64,000 bases of DNA. Origin: Oenococcus kitaharae. GTDB taxonomy: Bacteria; Bacillota; Bacilli; Lactobacillales; Lactobacillaceae. Positions 52,457 through 62,130 of this stretch are shown one piece after another. A program made the translations under genes and the position numbers. A model generated the notes under the pieces. That model was not told where the DNA came from. It saw only the letters and a program-made list of their open reading frames with translations, and searched no databases. The stretch is taken from assembly GCF_025758695.1 (NCBI RefSeq), contig NZ_JANJQP010000002.1, positions 310,001-374,000 on the forward strand. The letters are read 5' to 3'. Each line of letters starts with the position of its first letter. Positions within the stretch are counted from its first letter, which is position 1.

Positions 52457-53863
52457 ATGCTGAAAGTTTACAACACCGCAAGTGCAAGCAAAGAAGTCTT
52501 CAAGCCCATCCAAGCCGGAAAAGTGGCCATGTATGTCTGCGGGCCGACCGTTTACAACTATATTCACGTGGGAAACGCGCGTTCGTCGATTGCTTTTGAT
52601 ACAATCCGCCGTTACCTGATTTATCGCGGTTATCAGGTGAACTTTGTCTCGAATTTTACGGATGTTGACGATAAAATCATTAATCGCGCCCAAGAAGAGG
52701 GTTTCAGCGAAAAGGAAATCGCCGATAAATACATCAAGGCCTTTTACGCCGATACCAAGCCGCTTAATATTCTGCCGGCCACAACGCGGACGAAAGCCAC
52801 TGACGTCATTGATGACATTATCGCTTTCATCGCTGATTTGATTGATAAAGGTTATGCCTACGAATCATCTGGGGATGTCTATTTTCGTGTCCGAAAGGCC
52901 AAGAATTACACGGCTTTGGTACATGAAAGCCTCGATGATTTGGAAACAGGTGCTTCAGGCCGTCTGGATGACGGTGCTTTGGCACTAAAAGAGGATCCGC
53001 TGGATTTTGCTCTTTGGAAAAACGAGCCGCGCCATGTGATTAAATGGCAGTCTCCTTGGGGACAGGGGCGTCCAGGTTGGCATATTGAATGCTCAGTCAT
53101 GTCGACCAAGTATCTTGGCGATACGATTGATATTCACGGTGGCGGCATTGATTTAGTTTTCCCGCACCATACAGATGAAATCGCCCAATCCGAAGCACAT
53201 ACGGGCAAGACATTTGTTCATTACTGGCTGCATAACGGCTTTGTCAATGTGAACAACGAAAAAATGAGCAAGTCGCTGGGCAACTTTACGACTGTGCATG
53301 ATCTTTTGGCTTCCTATGATGACCCGCAGGTGATTCGCTATTTCATGTCAGCCACACATTATCGCCGTCCGATCAATTATTCAGCTGATGAATTGGATCG
53401 TGCCAAAGTTGAATTGGACCGCATCCGCCAAGCTTATCAGCGTCTTGCCCATGCCAGCAAAACAGTTGGTGCCGATGCTGAGATTACAGATAATTTGGCC
53501 GTGATTGAAAAGAATTTCGTCACAGCTATGGATGATGATTTTAACGTTGCTAACGCTTTGTCAGCCGTTTTTGAGCTCGTAAAGCTAGCTAATTCCTATG
53601 CTGACAGCGGTCAAGCCAAACAGGATTCTGCTGATGCCATTCTCGCCATACTGTCCCAATTGATGGGCGTCTTTGGGATTGATTTGCAAGCCAATGCTGC
53701 CGCTCGTCCGCTGCCTGATAATGTGTCACAATTATTGGCGGCTCGCAAACAGGCTCGCATTGACAAAGATTGGGCCGCTTCTGATCGTTTGCGCGATCAA
53801 ATTCGCGCCTTAGGTTATCTAGTCAAGGATTTACCCGATGGCCAGCACACGGAGAAAGCATGA
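52457..53863 (+). CDS. cysS: Cysteinyl-tRNA synthetase
   Basis: Class I synthetase of 468 residues. The HIGH-like motif is HVGN in [16 protein letters not shown], and KMSKSLGNF is the KMSKS loop; zinc ligands lie in [14 protein letters not shown] and [12 protein letters not shown]. There is no ribosome-binding site; TAAAAT (52445-52450) ends 6 bases before the ATG. No T-box leader is seen in the 177-base upstream gap. The last 4 bases overlap the next gene. Confidence 0.96.
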   Translation: MLKVYNTASASKEVFKPIQAGKVAMYVCGPTVYNYIHVGNARSSIAFDTIRRYLIYRGYQVNFVSNFTDVDDKIINRAQEEGFSEKEIADKYIKAFYADTKPLNILPATTRTKATDVIDDIIAFIADLIDKGYAYESSGDVYFRVRKAKNYTALVHESLDDLETGASGRLDDGALALKEDPLDFALWKNEPRHVIKWQSPWGQGRPGWHIECSVMSTKYLGDTIDIHGGGIDLVFPHHTDEIAQSEAHTGKTFVHYWLHNGFVNVNNEKMSKSLGNFTTVHDLLASYDDPQVIRYFMSATHYRRPINYSADELDRAKVELDRIRQAYQRLAHASKTVGADAEITDNLAVIEKNFVTAMDDDFNVANALSAVFELVKLANSYADSGQAKQDSADAILAILSQLMGVFGIDLQANAAARPLPDNVSQLLAARKQARIDKDWAASDRLRDQIRALGYLVKDLPDGQHTEKA

Positions 53864-54720
53864 CAGAGACAGGAACGATTCGCTTATTTGCCAGTGATAT
53901 GGATGGGACGCTGTTAGACAGCCATAATCACTTCAATCAGAGAAAAATGAAACAGGTCGTCGACTTGCTGCGCCAGCAAAAGAAGCATTTCGTGCTGGCG
54001 ACGGGCAATCAAGCCATGCGCATCAACAAATTCTTTTCGCCCTTTGATCCGCAAGGGGATGTGATTTCCATGGTTGCAGAAAACGGCGCTTACATTCAAA
54101 AGGGTCATCAACGTCTGCATCAATCTGTCATTAATCCGATAAAAGTCAGGCGAATTTATGATTTGCTGCAGGTTTTGGACACGAAACCGACTTCGGCTGT
54201 GTTTGCCGGAGAGGGCAGTTCTTTTGCACCTGATTGGCAGGAATCGGTCCAAAATCCCAAGACACAGATTTTTTTTGCTGGAACAATCAGCGATTTTTAC
54301 CCTAATTGGCAGGCAATTGATTCTTTTGACCAGATTACGATCCCGATTGATAAAATTTCACTCAACTGGAAACAGGATTCCGGCCAGCAGTTTTTAGACA
54401 TGCTGGAAAATGATCCGCTGTTAACCGGCCTGCGTACGCCGACGTCGGGTTTTGGCGCGATCGATATTGTCAATGCCGGTGCTGATAAAGCGACTGGGCT
54501 GCAAAGGCTGGCCAATGACTTGAAAATTCCGGCTGGCCAGATGGCAGCCTTCGGCGACGGGCTGAATGATTTGGAGATGCTCCAATATGTCGGCCAACCC
54601 TATATCATGCCCAACTCGCAAGCGGAATTGAAGCAGTATTTTGACAAGAGCCGTTTGACAGCTGCTGATAACAATCATGACGGCGTGCTGGACACGATTT
54701 TAGCAATTTTAAGTCGTTAA
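53860..54720 (+). CDS. HAD-superfamily (Cof-type) sugar phosphatase
   Basis: 286 residues; HAD motif I is [12 protein letters not shown], and [12 protein letters not shown] is motif IV. A large C2 cap lies between them, as in Cof/YbjI phosphatases acting on sugar phosphates or flavin precursors. Starts in the cysS stop (ATGA), so it is translated together with cysS. Substrate unknown. Confidence 0.9.
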   Translation: MTETGTIRLFASDMDGTLLDSHNHFNQRKMKQVVDLLRQQKKHFVLATGNQAMRINKFFSPFDPQGDVISMVAENGAYIQKGHQRLHQSVINPIKVRRIYDLLQVLDTKPTSAVFAGEGSSFAPDWQESVQNPKTQIFFAGTISDFYPNWQAIDSFDQITIPIDKISLNWKQDSGQQFLDMLENDPLLTGLRTPTSGFGAIDIVNAGADKATGLQRLANDLKIPAGQMAAFGDGLNDLEMLQYVGQPYIMPNSQAELKQYFDKSRLTAADNNHDGVLDTILAILSR

Positions 54721-54777
54721 ACGCGGTGCAATGCAAAATTTTCGCGAATGTTTAACATAGAAAGCGGGGTGTACGAA

Positions 54778-55023
54778 ATGATTCAAGGACATTTGAAAAT
54801 GAGTGATTACGGTATTTTTCAAAAAAAAGAGCTGCTGAACCAAATTGATCCGCAGCATCTAATTATTTCCGGCCCAACGGCCAATGAAAAGGAACTTCAA
54901 GATCTGCCTATCAATCCGGATTATGAGGAATTATTCGGGCAGTATGATGAAATCACGGTCGATCCGTCTGGTAAAATTCTTGATGTTTACGAAGGCGAAA
55001 AACCCAGTTACGACTGCGCTTGA
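54778..55023 (+). CDS. Small hypothetical protein beside msrB
   Basis: 81 residues, acidic, no membrane segment, one Cys at the end. Not recognised. The ATG at 54778 follows GGGGTG; a start 30 bases upstream is possible. The C-terminal region ([18 protein letters not shown]) is polar. Its end overlaps the convergent msrB by 16 bases. Confidence 0.65.
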   Translation: MIQGHLKMSDYGIFQKKELLNQIDPQHLIISGPTANEKELQDLPINPDYEELFGQYDEITVDPSGKILDVYEGEKPSYDCA

Positions 55024-55451
55024 TGCTTGTCGAACAGTTTAGCGTAATCGCCGTAGCCTTCGGTCTTTAAATCAGCCAGCGGGACAAAGCGCAAGGCAGC
55101 TGAATTGATGCAAAAGCGCAATCCGCCGCTGTCTAAGGGACCGTCGTCAAAGACGTGGCCCAAGTGGCTGTTGGCGGCCTTACTTCTGACTTCCGTGCGT
55201 GTCATACCAAAAGAGGTGTCGGTCTTTTCGACGATATTCGGGTCGGCAATCGGCTTAGTAAAACTTGGCCAACCGCATTCGGCATCATATTTATCCTGGC
55301 TGGAAAACAGCGGTGTGCCATCGACGACGTCTACATAGATACCAGCTTCGTAAAAATTATCATATTTTCCACTAAAAGGGCGTTCAGTAGCGCCTTTTTG
55401 TGTGACATTAAATTGTTCTTTAGTTAAACGTGATAAATCTTTTTCTGCCAT
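55008..55451 (-). CDS. msrB: Peptide-methionine (R)-S-oxide reductase
   Basis: 147 residues with [10 protein letters not shown] and the catalytic Cys in [12 protein letters not shown]. The CxxC zinc pairs of other MsrB types are absent, as in the zinc-free subgroup. Complements MsrA encoded 10 kb upstream. Confidence 0.94.
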   Translation of the reverse strand: MAEKDLSRLTKEQFNVTQKGATERPFSGKYDNFYEAGIYVDVVDGTPLFSSQDKYDAECGWPSFTKPIADPNIVEKTDTSFGMTRTEVRSKAANSHLGHVFDDGPLDSGGLRFCINSAALRFVPLADLKTEGYGDYAKLFDKHQAQS

Positions 55452-55504
55452 ACCTTAATTTTCTCACTTTGAAGCAGGATAATGTTCATTAGTAGGAGGC
55501 AGCG

Positions 55505-56356
55505 ATGTCAGTTTTAACAGATACGTATACTTTAAATAACGGAACTAAGATTCCAAAAATCGGTTTTGGCACTTGGCAGACAGCTGAGGGCAAGACGGCT
55601 TATGATGCAGTCAGTTTAGCTTTGCAAACAGGGTATCGCCATATCGACACGGCCCGTGCTTACGGCAACGAACATTCTGTTGGCCAAGCGATTGCGGATT
55701 CTGATGTTAAAAGAGAAGATCTTTGGGTGACGACCAAATTACCAGCCGGCGATAAGACACGTGATGCCATTCTGGCCGATTTTGACCGCTCAATGACAGC
55801 TTTAAATCTTGATTATATCGACTTGTATTTGATTCACGGCCCTTGGCCTTGGTCGCAAGCCGGCCGTCGCCACTTTGACAGTGAGAATACAGAGACCTGG
55901 AAAACGCTGGAAGAATTGCAACGTTCCGGCCGGATTCGTTCGATCGGCCTGTCTAATTTCGATGTCCATGATATGACAAACATTTTGAATATTGCTGAAA
56001 TTAAGCCGGTAGTCAATCAGATTCAGTATTATATTGGTTTTACCGAGCCGAAAATTTCGGCTTTTGCTAAGGAAAACGACATTCGTATCGAAGCCTATTC
56101 GCCATTGGCTACGGGCGATATTTTAAACACGCCGTCTGTGCAGCAATTAGCTGACAAGTATCAGGTCAGCGTGCCGCAGTTAGCACTGCGTTTCACTCTG
56201 CAAAATGGCACGGTCACCTTGCCAAAAGCACGCAGCCGGCAGCATATTGAAGAAGACAGCCAGCTTGATTTTCAGATTTCAGACGCAGATATGGCCGTTT
56301 TAAACGCTTCTGCTGATGCGGCTCCGATGCACTCTCACAATAGGACTCAGGGCTGA
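55505..56356 (+). CDS. Aldo/keto reductase
   Basis: 283 residues, TIM barrel. The tetrad is visible: Asp and Tyr in HIDTARAYGNE, Lys in VTTKLPAGD, His in YLIHGPWPW; an NADPH-binding IGLSNF and LPKARSRQHIEED follow. Probable reduction of diketo-gulonate, methylglyoxal or similar carbonyls. TAGGAGGC precedes the ATG. The next dehydrogenase gene starts 2 bases after its stop. Confidence 0.9.
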   Translation: MSVLTDTYTLNNGTKIPKIGFGTWQTAEGKTAYDAVSLALQTGYRHIDTARAYGNEHSVGQAIADSDVKREDLWVTTKLPAGDKTRDAILADFDRSMTALNLDYIDLYLIHGPWPWSQAGRRHFDSENTETWKTLEELQRSGRIRSIGLSNFDVHDMTNILNIAEIKPVVNQIQYYIGFTEPKISAFAKENDIRIEAYSPLATGDILNTPSVQQLADKYQVSVPQLALRFTLQNGTVTLPKARSRQHIEEDSQLDFQISDADMAVLNASADAAPMHSHNRTQG

Positions 56357-56358
56357 TC

Positions 56359-57294
56359 ATGACGAAAATTGGGATTTTAGGCAGTGGGCATGTCGGCTCG
56401 ACTTTAGCCCAGCAGATCGTCACATTGGGTTTGGCTTCCGAACTAGTCTTAATTGATCCGAAAGCTGATAAAGTGGCCGCTGATGTCATGGATTTACAGG
56501 ATATGCAGGCTAATTTAGCTTCTCATACGCGTGTTTTTGCTGGCGGATATGCAGACTTGAAGGATGCTGATATTGTTGTCAGCGCTTTTGGCAATATAGC
56601 TGAGGCTTGGAAGACGCCGACGGATCGTTTTGCTGAGCTGCCTTTTACAAAAAAATATGTCGAGGAGAGTGCACCGCAATTAAAGGCTAGCGGTTTTCAT
56701 GGTGTTTTGGTCGTGATTTCCAATCCTTGCGACGTGATCGCATCGTTATTTCAGCGCTTGACCGGCTTTGATCGAAATCGCGTTCTAGGAACCGGCACGC
56801 TGCTGGATTCTTCTCGTATGAAACGCGCGACAGCCGCCGCTTTGGATATTGATCCGCGCAGCGTTGATGGTTACAGCTTGGGCGAGCATGGCAATTCGCA
56901 ATTTGTCGCTTGGTCGACTGTGCGTGTCTTAGGCCGCCCGATTCAAGAATTGTTGGCAGAATCTAAGACGCAGCTGGATTTGGATCAAATTGATCACGAT
57001 GCTAAAATGGGCGGTCATACAGTTTTCTTTGGCAAACGTTATACGAATTTCGGAATCGCAGCCGCCGCCAGTCGATTGCTAAAAGCGATCATCGAAGATG
57101 CTCATGAAGAGCTGCCAGTTTCAAATTATTACGCACCTTTGGATTGTTATTTAGGCTATCCGGCAATCATCGGCAAGCAGGGAATTGTTAAGCAGCTGGC
57201 TTTGGCACTGACTGACGAGGAAAAAGAGAAACTGGAGCGGTCAGCTGACTTTATTAAAGATAAGACTGCACAGGTATTAGGCTCAACTAGATAG
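56359..57294 (+). CDS. L-2-hydroxyisocaproate/L-lactate dehydrogenase family protein
   Basis: 311 residues, LDH/MDH fold: NAD loop GILGSGHVGSTLA, NPCDVIASL, and the active-site His in SLGEHGNSQFVAWS. The NPCD motif and length favour L-2-hydroxyacid (HicDH-like) activity rather than true L-lactate dehydrogenase. With the coupled aldo/keto reductase it may reduce 2-oxo acids from amino acids. No ribosome-binding site beyond AGGGCTGATC is needed because of coupling. Confidence 0.88.
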   Translation: MTKIGILGSGHVGSTLAQQIVTLGLASELVLIDPKADKVAADVMDLQDMQANLASHTRVFAGGYADLKDADIVVSAFGNIAEAWKTPTDRFAELPFTKKYVEESAPQLKASGFHGVLVVISNPCDVIASLFQRLTGFDRNRVLGTGTLLDSSRMKRATAAALDIDPRSVDGYSLGEHGNSQFVAWSTVRVLGRPIQELLAESKTQLDLDQIDHDAKMGGHTVFFGKRYTNFGIAAAASRLLKAIIEDAHEELPVSNYYAPLDCYLGYPAIIGKQGIVKQLALALTDEEKEKLERSADFIKDKTAQVLGSTR

Positions 57295-57317
57295 CCTTTT
57301 TCTTTTATACTGGAAAC

Positions 57318-58118
57318 ATGACTATTTACGATCCGACTAAAATTCCTGGGGATGTTTACGATACCCATACGCATTTAAATGATGATGCTTTATATCACGA
57401 TGTGGCGGCTTATGTTGGCCGTGCACACGAATTTCGTGTAATGGAAATGAATGTGGTCGGTTATGACGCTCAAGCTAATTTGCGTGCGATTCAGATTGCC
57501 CATGATTTTGCTGATGAGGGTGTGCGGGCAATTGTTGGTTTTCAGCCTGAAGATACGGGCGGATTTGATGCTGCTGCCCAAGAACTTTTACGCCAGCAGT
57601 TATCTGATCCGGCTGTGATCGGCGTTGGCGAGACGGGCTTGGATTGGCATTTTAAAGGATTTGACCGTCAGACACAATTGGCTGCTTTTGAAAAACATTT
57701 ACAATTGGCCACTGAATTTGATCTCCCGGTCACAATTCATATGCGCGATTCTTTTGATGATATCTACCGTATTTTGCAGGAACAAGGCATCAAAAAATTC
57801 GAAATGCATTCTTTTGCTGGTGATTGGCATCAGGCAGAGAAGCTGGTTAATTTGGGCGGTTATATTAGTTTTTCCGGCATGGTCACTTTTAAAAATGCCA
57901 AAGAAATTCATGAAGCGGCTAAAGTCGTGCCTTTAGACCGGCTTTTAGTCGAGACAGATGCGCCTTATCTGGCGCCGGTTCCTAATCGCGGCAAGACCAA
58001 TGAACCGGCTTGGACGAAATTTGTCGTTGACGGCCTGGCCGCTATTTTAGGCATTGATCGTGATGAATTAGCCCAAATTACGATGAGAAACGGGCATCGT
58101 CTATGGCCGAAAAAGTAA
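57318..58118 (+). CDS. tatD: TatD-family metal-dependent deoxyribonuclease
   Basis: 266 residues with the metal sites DTHTHLNDDAL, GVGETGLDWHF, THMRDSF-like HMRDSFDD and ETDAPYLAPV. Begins the conserved block tatD-rnmV-rsmA-veg. TATACT (57306-57311) ends 6 bases before the ATG, with only GGAAAC between. Confidence 0.94.
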   Translation: MTIYDPTKIPGDVYDTHTHLNDDALYHDVAAYVGRAHEFRVMEMNVVGYDAQANLRAIQIAHDFADEGVRAIVGFQPEDTGGFDAAAQELLRQQLSDPAVIGVGETGLDWHFKGFDRQTQLAAFEKHLQLATEFDLPVTIHMRDSFDDIYRILQEQGIKKFEMHSFAGDWHQAEKLVNLGGYISFSGMVTFKNAKEIHEAAKVVPLDRLLVETDAPYLAPVPNRGKTNEPAWTKFVVDGLAAILGIDRDELAQITMRNGHRLWPKK

Positions 58119-58663
58119 AAAGCACGATCTTTATTGTCGAGGGCAAAGACGATACGGCCAGGCTTCGTTTGGCTTTTGGCAATCAAGTCCAGACAATTGA
58201 GACGGGTGGGTCAAAAATCAGTCCGGCTGTGCTGGCTATGATTGACCAAGCCAGTCAGCAGCATGAATTGATTCTATTAACGGATCCCGATTTCCAAGGA
58301 GAGCGGATTAGAAAAATCGTCAGTCATCGGGTGCCGACAATCAGACAGGCTTTCTTGCAAAAGTCAGAAGGCCGGCCCCATCATAAAGGCTCTTTAGGTG
58401 TTGAGCATGCCGATCCGGCCATCCTACGCAAATTACTGGCACAATATGTCCAGCAGCCGGTCGCTGAAACAGCACCAGCCATCACACGTGCTGATTTAAG
58501 CGGCTTGGGCCTGATTGGCCAACAGGATTCGGCAGTTCGCCGCAGCAAATTAACAGACAAGCTGCATCTGGGCCAAACCAATGGCAAGCAACTGTTAAAA
58601 CGCCTGAATATGTTTGGCATCACAAAAAAAGAATTGAAAGAAGCGGTAGAAAATTTTGATTGA
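58103..58663 (+). CDS. rnmV: Ribonuclease M5
   Basis: 186-residue Toprim nuclease maturing 5S rRNA. The Toprim Glu is in IFIVEGKDD and the DxD-like acidic pair in [12 protein letters not shown]. Overlaps tatD by 16 bases and rsmA by 8. Confidence 0.94.
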   Translation: MAEKVKSTIFIVEGKDDTARLRLAFGNQVQTIETGGSKISPAVLAMIDQASQQHELILLTDPDFQGERIRKIVSHRVPTIRQAFLQKSEGRPHHKGSLGVEHADPAILRKLLAQYVQQPVAETAPAITRADLSGLGLIGQQDSAVRRSKLTDKLHLGQTNGKQLLKRLNMFGITKKELKEAVENFD

Positions 58664-59534
58664 AGGACCAGAAATAGGCAGTCCCGCACGGACTGCCGGT
58701 ATCTTGAATAAATATCATCTGCGTGCTAGCAAACGTTTTGGACAGAATTTTTTAATCGATTTAAACGTTCTGCGTCAAATTGCTGAATTAGCAGCAATTA
58801 ATCAGGATGATACGGTTTTGGAAATCGGCCCTGGTATTGGTTCGCTGACTGAGCAATTATCTAAAGCAGCCGGGCAGGTCGTTGCCTACGAAATTGATAA
58901 AAAACTGATTCCTGTCTTGGCGGAGACTTTAGCGCCGTACGACAATGTCAAAGTGATCAATCAGGACATTTTGAAGGCTGATTTTTCAATTTTTGACGGT
59001 ACGAAGTCCTTAAAAATTGTTGCCAACCTGCCTTATTACATCACAACGCCGATCCTTTTTTACCTGCTGAATGAAAAATTGGCATTTAAATCAATTACGG
59101 TCATGATGCAAAAAGAGGTGGCCGCACGCCTGCAGGCACAAGTCGGCAGCAAAGAATACGGGGAATTAAGTCTGGCTATCCAATATCGTACGGACGTGGC
59201 CATTCAGCTGCAAGTACCCCGGTCAGCCTTCATGCCTTCGCCAAATGTCGATTCTGCAGTCGTAATGCTGACGCCCAAGGCCGGTTTTAAAGCCTTTCCC
59301 TATGAAAAAGAGCTCTTTTCTTTGATTAAAGCCGCCTTCGCTCATCGGCGCAAATCTCTGGTCAACAACCTGCTTTTCCGCTACGGCAAAACAGATGAAA
59401 ATCGTGCTCGGATTGAACAATCTCTGACTGACAGCGGCTTTAATCTTTCGATTCGCGGTGAGCGTTTAACCCTAGAAAATTACGAACAATTACTGTTGAA
59501 TCTGCGCAAAAACGCTGTAATTTCTGCTGGCTAA
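58656..59534 (+). CDS. rsmA: 16S rRNA (adenine1518/1519) dimethyltransferase
   Basis: 292 residues: [17 protein letters not shown] loop [14 protein letters not shown] and the catalytic [10 protein letters not shown]. Dimethylates two adenines in helix 45 of 16S rRNA. The start at 58656 is a TTG inside the rnmV end; the residues after it ([11 protein letters not shown]) match the usual N-terminus of the family. Confidence 0.94.
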   Translation: MIEGPEIGSPARTAGILNKYHLRASKRFGQNFLIDLNVLRQIAELAAINQDDTVLEIGPGIGSLTEQLSKAAGQVVAYEIDKKLIPVLAETLAPYDNVKVINQDILKADFSIFDGTKSLKIVANLPYYITTPILFYLLNEKLAFKSITVMMQKEVAARLQAQVGSKEYGELSLAIQYRTDVAIQLQVPRSAFMPSPNVDSAVVMLTPKAGFKAFPYEKELFSLIKAAFAHRRKSLVNNLLFRYGKTDENRARIEQSLTDSGFNLSIRGERLTLENYEQLLLNLRKNAVISAG

Positions 59535-59545
59535 TTGTCAAACAC

Positions 59546-59574
59546 TTGTAAATTTTACTCATATCTGCTAAAAT
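59546..59574 (+). promoter_or_regulatory. Promoter of veg
   Basis: TTGTAA (59546-59551), 17 bases, TAAAAT (59569-59574) with an extended -10 (TGC just before). The leader then has a normal GAGGAGG before the ATG. Confidence 0.7.
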
Positions 59575-59604
59575 AGTAAGAGTGTAAAAACGCGAGGAGG
59601 TTAT

Positions 59605-59856
59605 ATGCCAGAAGTACTGCAGAATATCAAAGACGATCTCGATTCAAAAATCGGTAGTCAAATCACGGTAATCGCTCAGGCTGGTCGCAAAAAGACCACG
59701 ACTCGCAAAGGTGTTTTATTGGAGACCTATCCGTCACTGTTCGTTGTTCAGTTGGATAAGGCCGAAGGAACGTTCGAGCGTGTTTCTTATAGCTATACAG
59801 ATATTTTAACGAAGAATATTGATATTAACTTTGGCCGCGAGGTTAAAAGCGCGTGA
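59605..59856 (+). CDS. veg: Veg family protein
   Basis: 83-residue basic protein with the conserved ITVIAQAGRKKTTTRKGVL and VSYSYTDILT. In Bacillus Veg stimulates biofilm genes; the molecular role is unclear. GAGGAGG precedes the ATG, and the downstream position to rsmA is as in Bacillus. Confidence 0.94.
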   Translation: MPEVLQNIKDDLDSKIGSQITVIAQAGRKKTTTRKGVLLETYPSLFVVQLDKAEGTFERVSYSYTDILTKNIDINFGREVKSA

Positions 59857-59860
59857 TTTA

Positions 59861-59891
59861 AAAAGATCCTCATCATGAGGATCTTTTTTTA
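59861..59891. terminator. Terminator between veg and thrB
   Basis: Near-perfect 13-bp palindrome (arms 59861-59873 and 59875-59887) ending in Ts, with As at the other end; it should stop both veg and thrB transcripts. Confidence 0.85.
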
Positions 59892-60782
59892 ATCTCTAAT
59901 AATCCGTGCCCCTTTGGCATCAAAGGATAAAGCCGCAATTTGGGCATCCTTTAATTTTTCGGATTTCTTTAATTGATCAAGTAGCCTGTCTGCTTGATCT
60001 TTTTTGACGATTGTCATGACAGTCGTACCGGCCCCTGACAAATAGCTGCCGGATAAGCCCAAGTCATGTGCGATGCGACGAACTTCTGCCAGTTCCGGAA
60101 CGAGTTTTAAACGATAAGGTTCATGAAAACGGTCTGTCTCTAACAAGAGTACCGTGTTAGCCCAGTCGTTATTGAAAAGTGATGCCACAAGAATATTGCT
60201 TTGTGCGCTGCTTTGCACTGATTGACGACGGTCAGTCTGGTCGGGCAGGACATCACGAGATGTGCTTGTTGCTAATTGCCGATCAGGGATCACAACAATT
60301 GGCAGATAATCAGCAGGCAATTGAACTTGGTAGTGCAAAAAAGTTTTTGGTTTGGCTGGGTTGGGCCCAGCGACAACGATGCCGCCAAAGACTGCTGGAG
60401 CGACGTTATCAGGATGGCCTTCGATTTGAGCAGCACGCTGGAAAATTGTTTCGCTGCTTAATGTAACTGTGGATGATAATTCGTTGCCTAATAGGAGGCC
60501 GGCGATGATGGCTGAAGAGGATGATCCTAGGCCGCGAGCCAAAGGAATGTCTGATTCAATCCGCAGCTCTTGCGGCTCAATATCGTGATCGACAGTCAAT
60601 GCTGATAAGACGATCATATTTTTTTCATCGCTGGGAACATCGGGGCCGAAGGGGTGGTGCACCAGCCATTGGCTGCTGGGGCCGACAATTGTCACTGTCA
60701 AATACAGATTGACGGCTAGGCCCAGCGAGTCAAAGCCTGGTCCCATATTAGCGCTGGTTGCCGGCACGATAATTTTAGTCAT
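59889..60782 (-). CDS. thrB: Homoserine kinase
   Basis: GHMP kinase of 297 residues making O-phosphohomoserine. Motifs: VPATSANMGPGFDSLGLAV, the ATP loop ARGLGSSSSAIIAG and GLSGSYLSGAGTTVM. Start at 60782 (MTKIIVPA) is inside the hom 3' end (8-base overlap). Confidence 0.95.
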   Translation of the reverse strand: MTKIIVPATSANMGPGFDSLGLAVNLYLTVTIVGPSSQWLVHHPFGPDVPSDEKNMIVLSALTVDHDIEPQELRIESDIPLARGLGSSSSAIIAGLLLGNELSSTVTLSSETIFQRAAQIEGHPDNVAPAVFGGIVVAGPNPAKPKTFLHYQVQLPADYLPIVVIPDRQLATSTSRDVLPDQTDRRQSVQSSAQSNILVASLFNNDWANTVLLLETDRFHEPYRLKLVPELAEVRRIAHDLGLSGSYLSGAGTTVMTIVKKDQADRLLDQLKKSEKLKDAQIAALSFDAKGARIIRD

Positions 60783-62076
60783 GGCTGTTTTCCTTTGGCT
60801 CGACCAGCAATTTATATTCATGGATAAAACTGACGCCGCGTGCCTGGCGGATTGTCGTCTTGACTGGATTTAATTGAGCATCAGAAGCTGGATAGGTAAT
60901 AATCACGACGCGGGTACTGTCATCAACTGGATCGTACTGGCGAATATTTCGGAAATTAATGTTGCTCATTAAAAAGAAAGCTGATAGTTTATGGATAATG
61001 CCGGGCCGGTCAGCGACTTTAAAGACCATATAACGGCTGGCAATGCGATCCTTTGGTCCTGCTAGTGCCAAGGAACTGCTGGGATGTGTATTAAATTTTG
61101 CCGGTGCGGCCGATCCTGTAACCAGAGCTAATAAGTCAGCGACGACGGAATTAGCCGTTGCGTATTCGCCGGCACCAGGGCCGTAAAACATCAAACCGCC
61201 GGAATAGCGGCTGTTGACGAAAATAGCATTGTTCTCATTCTGTACAGAAGCCAGCGGGTGGTCTTTAGGCATCAGTGTTGGTGCAACGGACAATTGCAAT
61301 TTATTAGCTGCTGATTTGCTAACAGTCGCTAATAATTTGATTTCATAACCGAGATCAGAGACATCTTTTAAATCAGTTTGTGTGATCGTCGAAATACCGG
61401 TCATTTGGATATCGTTTTGCGAGACCTGTTTGCCGAATGCAAAATCAGTTAAGATGCGTAATTTATAGGCTGCATCAATACCTTGAACATCATTGGTCGG
61501 GTCAGCCTCGGCAAAACCCTTGTCCTGAGCCAGTTTTAAAGCGTCTTCATATGAGAGTTTGTGCTGGCGCATTTGTGTCAGGATAAAATTCGAAGTACCG
61601 TTCATAATACCGTTGATCTGCTGGATTTCGTCCGGAGAGAGGCTGGTCGATAAGGCCCGAAGAATCGGAATACCGCCTGCGACTGCCGCTTCATAATAAA
61701 GGCCAACCTGATTTTCTTCAGCTAATTTTGCTAAACGCCTGCCGTCTGCAGCAATTAGATCCTTATTAGCTGTAATTACGTGTTTGCCGGCTTTTAAGGC
61801 CTGCTCGATGATGTGCTTGGCGATCTTAACACCGCCGATCAGTTCGATCACGATGTCGATATGAGGATTCTCCAAAATACTTTTCGGGTCATCGGAAATC
61901 GGGAGATCTTGTGTTTTGGGATCGCGCAACTTTTCAGTATCCCTGACGACGACCTGGACGACTTCAAAAGCGACGTTAAAACGTTTGGCGTAAGTCTTGG
62001 CCTGTTCGCGCAGGATTTTGACAACACCTGTAGCGACAGTGCCAAGACCAAAAATACCGATTCGATAACTTTTCAT
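60775..62076 (-). CDS. hom: Homoserine dehydrogenase
   Basis: 433 residues: NAD(P) loop GIFGLGTVATGVVKIL, VITANKDLIA, a catalytic domain with GIMNGTSNFILTQM, and a C-terminal ACT domain (from ~residue 350, DRPGIIHKLSAFF) for feedback by threonine. No ribosome-binding site; minus-strand TGTTAGCAT (extended -10-like) ends 6 bases before the ATG. A TTG 6 bases upstream is an alternative start. Divergent from thrC. Confidence 0.93.
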   Translation of the reverse strand: MKSYRIGIFGLGTVATGVVKILREQAKTYAKRFNVAFEVVQVVVRDTEKLRDPKTQDLPISDDPKSILENPHIDIVIELIGGVKIAKHIIEQALKAGKHVITANKDLIAADGRRLAKLAEENQVGLYYEAAVAGGIPILRALSTSLSPDEIQQINGIMNGTSNFILTQMRQHKLSYEDALKLAQDKGFAEADPTNDVQGIDAAYKLRILTDFAFGKQVSQNDIQMTGISTITQTDLKDVSDLGYEIKLLATVSKSAANKLQLSVAPTLMPKDHPLASVQNENNAIFVNSRYSGGLMFYGPGAGEYATANSVVADLLALVTGSAAPAKFNTHPSSSLALAGPKDRIASRYMVFKVADRPGIIHKLSAFFLMSNINFRNIRQYDPVDDSTRVVIITYPASDAQLNPVKTTIRQARGVSFIHEYKLLVEPKENSHD

Positions 62077-62130
62077 GAACAAATGCTAACACGAAATCCG
62101 CCTTTCTGCTATTATGACCGCAGAGGTTAT

